Below, in pieces: positions 6,236-10,131 of a stretch of 10,131 nt of DNA (its first letter is position 1; every line of letters starts with the position of its first letter). This stretch comes from Kiritimatiellales bacterium (GTDB taxonomy: Bacteria; Verrucomicrobiota; Kiritimatiellia; Kiritimatiellales; Pontiellaceae), in NCBI GenBank assembly GCA_030625905.1, contig DAOUQA010000079.1, positions 1 to 10,131 on the forward strand. The letters run 5' to 3'. The notes below the pieces were generated by a model. That model worked only from the letters and a program-made list of their open reading frames with translations. It had not been told where the DNA came from and ran no database searches. The position numbers were made by a program, and so were the translations under genes.

Positions 6236-6328
6236 AGCGTTGAAACGCTACGCTCGTTGAATACATTGAAGCGTTAAAATCGTTTCTCGGTTTCAACGTT
6301 AAACGAATTGAACGAGGCACAAAGTGCC
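6236..6328. repeat. Intergenic CGTTGAA-type repeat cluster with two small hairpins
   Basis: CGTTGAA occurs at 6238-6244 and 6255-6261, CATTGAA at 6264-6270 and CGTTAAA at 6272-6278 and 6297-6303. AGCGTT at 6236-6241 pairs with AACGCT at 6244-6249, and GGCAC at 6316-6320 pairs with GTGCC at 6324-6328 around AAA. Neither hairpin is followed by a T-run, so they are not intrinsic terminators. The block fills most of the 121-bp gap before the epimerase gene, and its 6297-6315 part nearly repeats bases 49-67. Confidence 0.72.
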
Positions 6329-6351
6329 GTTATTGAGCTAAGGAGTTGATA

Positions 6352-7314
6352 ATGAAAAAAGCATTGGTATGTGGAGCGGGCGGTTTTATTGGCGGGCATA
6401 TGGTCAAGCAGCTCAAAGACGAGGGATATTGGGTTCGTGGCGTGGATATCAAGGAACACGAATTCAGCGTTCTGCCAACCGATGATTTTGTGGTTGGGAA
6501 TCTGTGTGATCCACGGGTTGTCGAAGCGGTAGTCGATGAGGGCATGGATGAAATATACCAGTTTGCTGCCGATATGGGCGGTGCCGGATATATATTTACA
6601 GGCGAGCATGATGCCGATGTAATGCACAACTCGGCACTCTGCAACTTGAATACGGTGCACGAAGCCACACGTAAAAATGTGGGCAAGATATTTTATTCGT
6701 CATCCGCCTGCATCTATCCGGAAACCATTCAAACCGATCCGGACAACCCGGGCCTTAAGGAATCATTCGCCTATCCGGCAGAGCCGGACTCCGAGTATGG
6801 GTGGGAAAAACTCTTTAGCGAACGCTTGTATCTTTCGTTCCAAAGAAATTATGGCCTCGAGGTCCACATTGCTCGGTTTCATAATATCTTTGGATCCGAG
6901 GGGACGTGGTGTGGCGGAAAGGAAAAGGCGCCGGCGGCCATGTGCAGGAAGGTCGCCGAAGCGGCGGAGGGTGCCGAGATCGAGATCTGGGGCGACGGCG
7001 AACAAACAAGATCTTTCCTCTTCATTGATGAATGCATCGAAGGGGTGCGCAGATTGATGAAATCGGATTTTTCCGGGCCGGTTAACATTGGCTCCGATGA
7101 AATGATTTCGATCAACAATCTGGCAATGATGGCCGCCGATATAGCCGGCAAGGATATTCGGCTAAAACACATCGAGGGACCCTTGGGTGTTCGCGGACGC
7201 AACTCGGAGAATACCTTTATCAAGGAAAAGCTCCATTGGGCTCCGCAAGGAACGCTTCGCGCGGGCATGGAAAAGACCTATGCGTGGATTGCCGGGCAGG
7301 TAGAACGCAAATAA
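6352..7314 (+). CDS. gme: GDP-mannose 3,5-epimerase
   Basis: A cytoplasmic NAD-dependent short-chain epimerase of 320 residues that converts GDP-D-mannose to GDP-L-galactose and, through 5-epimerisation alone, GDP-L-gulose. The Rossmann motif GAGGFIG is at residues 8-14. The stretch QFAADMGGAGYI (70-81), SSACIYPE (117-124) with the catalytic-type Cys120, Y149-x3-K153, RFHNIFGSEGTW (175-186), GGKEKAPAAMCRK (188-200) with Lys192, GDGEQTRSFLFIDECIEG (214-231), PVNIGSDEM (243-251) and GPLGVRGRNS (276-285) with Arg281 all match the plant GME family closely, which separates it from GDP-mannose 4,6-dehydratases and UDP-glucose 4-epimerases. ATG 6352 is chosen because TAAGGAG at 6339-6345 lies 6 nt upstream; the TTG at 6346 is too close to that site. 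It has no repeat insertions. In this cluster it most likely supplies an L-hexose for the polysaccharide. Confidence 0.94.
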   Translation: MKKALVCGAGGFIGGHMVKQLKDEGYWVRGVDIKEHEFSVLPTDDFVVGNLCDPRVVEAVVDEGMDEIYQFAADMGGAGYIFTGEHDADVMHNSALCNLNTVHEATRKNVGKIFYSSSACIYPETIQTDPDNPGLKESFAYPAEPDSEYGWEKLFSERLYLSFQRNYGLEVHIARFHNIFGSEGTWCGGKEKAPAAMCRKVAEAAEGAEIEIWGDGEQTRSFLFIDECIEGVRRLMKSDFSGPVNIGSDEMISINNLAMMAADIAGKDIRLKHIEGPLGVRGRNSENTFIKEKLHWAPQGTLRAGMEKTYAWIAGQVERK

Positions 7315-7406
7315 GACGATAGGGATCGATTAATGTTGGCCGCGAAAAAAACTAGTAAAAAATACTAATTCTGGAATGATTTTTCCGTCCTTGTCCGAGG
7401 TGGAGT

Positions 7407-8834
7407 TTGAAAAAAGACGTAGTCAATATTGATTCCGGAACCAAGCATCCGAAGTTTTATCGTCGGTATGTTCTGAATGCGCTGGCGATCATGGTTTCCG
7501 ATGCCGTCGTAATGGCGCTTTCATTGTGTGTTTCCAATTATCTGTTGCTGCTAATCAACGGTATTCCCTTTTCTGTCCGGAATGGATTTCTGATTGTGCC
7601 CGCATGGATACTTGTTTCGTTTGTTGCTCGCTTGTTGCCGGGGTGGGGATTGGGCGTGGTTGATGAACTGCGGCGAATAGAGGAATCGCTTCTAATGCTC
7701 TTTGCAATCACACTGGTTGTTTCCTACTTTACCAAAACTAATTTGGCCACAAGCCGAATCGTTTTTTTGTTCACCTACCTCTTTAGTGCTGTTTTGATCC
7801 CATTTGCTCGAGCAATGATCCGCAGCATAGTCATCCGCATGGGACAGTGGGGTGTTCCGATCGTGATCTATGGCGATATCCGTTCGGTTAAAATTATGGA
7901 GGAGGCTCTTCGGGCGGAAATGGGGCTGGGCTACATTCCCTCCGCCATTTTTACCGATGATGCCCCGCAAGGAACCTTGATCAACGGGGTGCCTGTCCTT
8001 GGCCATCTCCATAACACGACGGATCGCGCCCCGGTGGCAATCGTGGCGCTGGCTGAAGCTTCGCGCCACAAACTGGTGAAAACCCTGGAAGGACCGCTGG
8101 AAAACTATCGCAGGGTGATTCTGGTTCCCGACCTGATGGAAGCGCCGTCGCTCTGGGTGGTGCCGCGCGATCTTCAGGGCATCCTTGGATTGGAAATCAC
8201 CAAAAACCTGCTCAATCCCTTTGCCCGCATCTTTAAGCGTGCCATCGATCTGGCCTTGGTTATTTCCACATCTCCGCTGTGGGCTCCGCTCATGCTGTTG
8301 CTCTATATTTTGATTTGGTTGGAAGATCGAAAGAACCCCGTATTTCTTCAGCCCCGGATTGGCCGGACTGGTGGAACCTTCCGCACCATTAAGTTTAGAA
8401 CAATGGTTCCGGATGCGGAGCAGGCGCTTCAAAAAGCCCTGAAAAAGGATGCTACCTTGCGCGAGGAGTGGGAAACGAACTTTAAGCTCAAGAAGGATCC
8501 TCGCATTACCAGGGTTGGAAATTTTCTCCGGAAAACCTCGCTGGATGAAATACCACAACTCTTGAATGTCTTGCGTGGAACCATGTCGCTGGTGGGGCCT
8601 CGGCCATTGCCGGCCTATCACTTCCAGGATTTACCGGAACAGGTGCGCTTTCTGCGCGACAAGGTTCATCCGGGCATTACCGGTTTATGGCAGGTGTCCG
8701 GGCGTAGCGAGGCCGGCACCGCCGGCATGGAAAAATGGGACCCCTACTATGTGCGCAACTGGTCCATCTGGCTGGATATCGTGATTATTGCGCGCACCTT
8801 CAAGGTCGTGGTTTTTGCCCATGGCGCCTATTGA
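7407..8834 (+). CDS. wbaP: Undecaprenyl-phosphate hexose-1-phosphate transferase (WbaP type)
   Basis: This inner-membrane enzyme starts repeat-unit synthesis by moving a hexose-1-phosphate from a UDP-sugar to undecaprenyl phosphate. The 475-residue length and layout are those of full-length WbaP-like polyisoprenyl-phosphate transferases: four N-terminal helices (about 26-50, 60-77, 94-108, 117-136), a nucleotide-binding-like central domain (about 148-245), DLQGILGLEITKNLL (255-269), a membrane-anchoring helix (about 278-303) and the catalytic C-terminal domain. Within this are KFRTM (329-333), KKDPRITRVGNFLRKTSLDE (362-381) with the D380-E381 catalytic pair, SLVGPRP (394-400), PGITGLWQVSGR (422-433), YYVRNWS and the typical C-terminal GAY. 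The start is TTG 7407 behind GAGGTGGAG (7397-7405); no in-frame ATG nearby keeps the N-terminal helix. Whether it uses galactose or glucose cannot be decided. A strong terminator follows, so it is probably the last gene of the transcript. Confidence 0.93.
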   Translation: MKKDVVNIDSGTKHPKFYRRYVLNALAIMVSDAVVMALSLCVSNYLLLLINGIPFSVRNGFLIVPAWILVSFVARLLPGWGLGVVDELRRIEESLLMLFAITLVVSYFTKTNLATSRIVFLFTYLFSAVLIPFARAMIRSIVIRMGQWGVPIVIYGDIRSVKIMEEALRAEMGLGYIPSAIFTDDAPQGTLINGVPVLGHLHNTTDRAPVAIVALAEASRHKLVKTLEGPLENYRRVILVPDLMEAPSLWVVPRDLQGILGLEITKNLLNPFARIFKRAIDLALVISTSPLWAPLMLLLYILIWLEDRKNPVFLQPRIGRTGGTFRTIKFRTMVPDAEQALQKALKKDATLREEWETNFKLKKDPRITRVGNFLRKTSLDEIPQLLNVLRGTMSLVGPRPLPAYHFQDLPEQVRFLRDKVHPGITGLWQVSGRSEAGTAGMEKWDPYYVRNWSIWLDIVIIARTFKVVVFAHGAY

Positions 8835-8859
8835 TTGAGCGGAAGATCCCCGCCTTGCC

Positions 8860-8884
8860 AAGCCCGGTTATGCCGGGCTTTTTT
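8860..8884 (+). terminator. Intrinsic (Rho-independent) terminator after wbaP
   Basis: AAGCCCGG at 8860-8867 pairs perfectly with CCGGGCTT at 8873-8880 around the loop TTATG, and a T-run (8879-8884) follows at once. It lies 25 nt after the stop codon and probably ends the polysaccharide transcript. Confidence 0.9.
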
Positions 8885-9115
8885 GGTTCATGTGGCGCGA
8901 TATTCTTGTCTGTGCTCTCTGACGCCCTTAGGGATCCTTTTAGAGCGTATTAAGGAGTGCCGTGTCCGGGGGCTTTGCTGTGGCTGGAATCGGCGATATC
9001 CCGCCTTGCGTGGGAATAGCCGGCCGCTTTGGAGTGCCGGGGGGAGTACTTTTTTGTGGTTTTACGCGGCGGGTGGGGTAGAGTTTGCACACGTTAGTAC
9101 CAGACCGGAAATAAA
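8885..9115. other. Intergenic region with a GGCCGCTTTGGAGTGC repeat core
   Basis: No credible gene is seen in these 231 bases. GGAGTGCC occurs at 8954-8961 and 9031-9038. The longer word GGCCGCTTTGGAGTGC at 9022-9037 is identical to 5228-5243 inside the ligase gene, so this gap holds a second copy of that repeat core. The promoter of the following gene should lie here, and TAGAGT at 9079-9084 is a poor -10 candidate, but no -35/-10 pair is convincing. Confidence 0.5.
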
Positions 9116-10131
9116 ATGATGGAACTATTGATTCGGAATGTGCAGCTGGATGGCAAGGTGACGGATGTCTTGATCGAGGGAAACCGCTTCAAGGAAATCG
9201 GGGAAAACCTGGAGGCCGGGGCGGAGCAGGTTGTCGAGGGGGAGGGAAAGGCGATTCTCCCCTCCTTTGTCAACATGCATACGCATGCCTCGATGACGTT
9301 GATGCGTAGCTATGCCGACGATCTCAATCTCCACGATTGGCTGGAAAACCATATCTGGCCGATGGAGGCGAAGCTGAGCGAGGAGGATATCTATCACGGA
9401 GCGCGTCTCGCCTGCTTGGAAATGATTAAGTCGGGAACCACCTGCTTCAACGATATGTATTGGCACTACCACGGTGTTGCCCGCGCCGTGGAGGAGATGG
9501 GGATGCGCGCCGTGTTGTCGTCTGTGTTCATTGATCTGGGGAAACCGGATCAAGCCGCACAGCAGCGCGAGTCGACCATTCGACTTTATGAAGAAAGGAA
9601 GCGCTATCCGGATCGGATCGGCTTTGCGCTGGGGCCGCATGCCATCTATACCGTCTCGAAGGAGTCACTGAAATGGACGGCGGGTTTCGCGGCGGAAAAT
9701 GGTATGCCGATCCATATCCATATCTCGGAAACCCAAAAGGAGGTGGACGATTGCCTTGCGCTCTATGGTTTGCGACCGATCCAATGGCTGGATAAAATCG
9801 GGTTGCTCGGCTCGAATGTGATTGCCGCCCACGTGATCCATGTGAAGGACGAGGAGATTGGCATCCTGGCGCGTAACGGCGTGAAGGTGGTACACTGTCC
9901 GGCCTCAAATATGAAGCTGGCTTCCGGAGGTTTTCCGTTTAAAAAAATGTGCGCCAAGGGTGTGGAAATGTCGCTTGGAACGGATGGGTGCGCCTCGAAC
10001 AACAACCTTTCGATGATGGAGGAGATGAAAATAGCCGCGTTGCAGGCCAAGCTGCTGCACAACAACCCCATTCTCCTTCCGGCTGCAACGGCCTTCGAAA
10101 TGGCAACCATTAACGGAGCCAAGGCGCTCGG
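9116..10131 (+). CDS. mtaD: 5-methylthioadenosine/S-adenosylhomocysteine deaminase (3' end outside window)
   Basis: An amidohydrolase-superfamily enzyme that deaminates methylthioadenosine and/or S-adenosylhomocysteine in the cytoplasm, clearing by-products of SAM use. The frame is open from ATG 9116 to the window edge, giving about 338 of an expected 430-450 residues. Metal-site motifs are all present: NMHTHASMTLMRS (53-65) with His55 and His57, LGPHAIYT (172-179), PIHIHISET (198-206) with His200/His202, AHVIH (238-242) with His239, VHCPASNMKLASG (259-271), and SLGTDGCASNNNLSM (286-300) with Asp290. This set, in particular the CPASNMKL and GTDG-S-NN blocks, fits the MtaD/SAH deaminase branch of the ATZ/TRZ hydrolases better than guanine or cytosine deaminases. 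ATG codons at 9116 and 9119 are adjacent; 9116 sits 6 nt after GGA (9107-9109). It lies beyond a terminator and looks unrelated to the polysaccharide genes. Confidence 0.9.
   Translation, partial: MMELLIRNVQLDGKVTDVLIEGNRFKEIGENLEAGAEQVVEGEGKAILPSFVNMHTHASMTLMRSYADDLNLHDWLENHIWPMEAKLSEEDIYHGARLACLEMIKSGTTCFNDMYWHYHGVARAVEEMGMRAVLSSVFIDLGKPDQAAQQRESTIRLYEERKRYPDRIGFALGPHAIYTVSKESLKWTAGFAAENGMPIHIHISETQKEVDDCLALYGLRPIQWLDKIGLLGSNVIAAHVIHVKDEEIGILARNGVKVVHCPASNMKLASGGFPFKKMCAKGVEMSLGTDGCASNNNLSMMEEMKIAALQAKLLHNNPILLPAATAFEMATINGAKAL

Noticed and set aside
7315..7406. Promoter in the A-rich gap before wbaP
   Set aside because: TTGGCC at 7336-7341 and TACTAA at 7363-7368 are 21 nt apart, too far for a normal sigma70 promoter.
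7692..8621. A 309-codon open frame on the minus strand
   Set aside because: It is antisense to wbaP, with no motifs and the composition of a shadow frame.
8835..9119. A 94-codon open frame after wbaP
   Set aside because: It begins at a TTG without a ribosome-binding site, runs through the terminator hairpin and the repeat core, overlaps the mtaD start and resembles no known protein.

Overview
The window reads as part of a bacterial surface-polysaccharide (exopolysaccharide/O-antigen type) gene cluster, followed by the start of an unrelated metabolic gene. All supported genes are on the + strand. Undecaprenyl-phosphate-linked chemistry (a WbaP-type initiating transferase, a WecG/TagA-type glycosyltransferase and a Wzy/WaaL-type polymerase/ligase) indicates a bacterium, probably diderm. 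Moderate G+C and the dense load of short interspersed repeats remind me of environmental PVC-group genomes (Kiritimatiellota-like), but that placement is an impression and not shown by the sequence.

Layout: (1) 1-680, the C-terminal half of a WecG/TagA/CpsF glycosyltransferase whose N-terminus lies outside the window. (2) 812-2011, an AAA_14/DUF4143 ATPase with no obvious role in polysaccharide synthesis. (3) 2076-3713, a ten-helix GT-C-like (DUF2723-like) membrane glycosyltransferase. (4) 3876-6230, a Wzy/WaaL-type O-antigen polymerase/ligase with a C-terminal TPR-like region. (5) 6352-7314, a GDP-mannose 3,5-epimerase. (6) 7407-8834, a WbaP-type undecaprenyl-phosphate sugar-1-phosphate transferase, followed by a clear intrinsic terminator at 8860-8884. 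(7) 9116 to the window end, the 5' three quarters of an MTA/SAH deaminase (mtaD).

The pathway logic is coherent. WbaP puts the first sugar on undecaprenyl phosphate. The epimerase supplies GDP-L-galactose and/or GDP-L-gulose. The WecG-type enzyme, and perhaps the GT-C protein using lipid-linked sugars, extend or decorate the unit. The Wzy/WaaL-type protein polymerises or transfers it outside the membrane.

The most striking feature is not a gene. Between 1 and 6328 the locus is littered with short arrays having a 7-nt period (for example four perfect copies of ACTTCCA at 4061-4088). They lie both between genes and inside open reading frames: two insertions in the WecG-type gene and three in the Wzy/WaaL-type gene. 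The coding insertions share a layout: G-rich or TTG-type heptads on the left, a short centre often containing a palindrome or hairpin, and CAAC-type heptads on the right. Three other short repeat types are also visible: ACAGGAT-type at 686-713, GGCAGAATGATTTT-type at 3637-3750, and a GGCCGCTTTGGAGTGC core at 5228 and 9022. The epimerase, WbaP and mtaD genes show none of these repeats.
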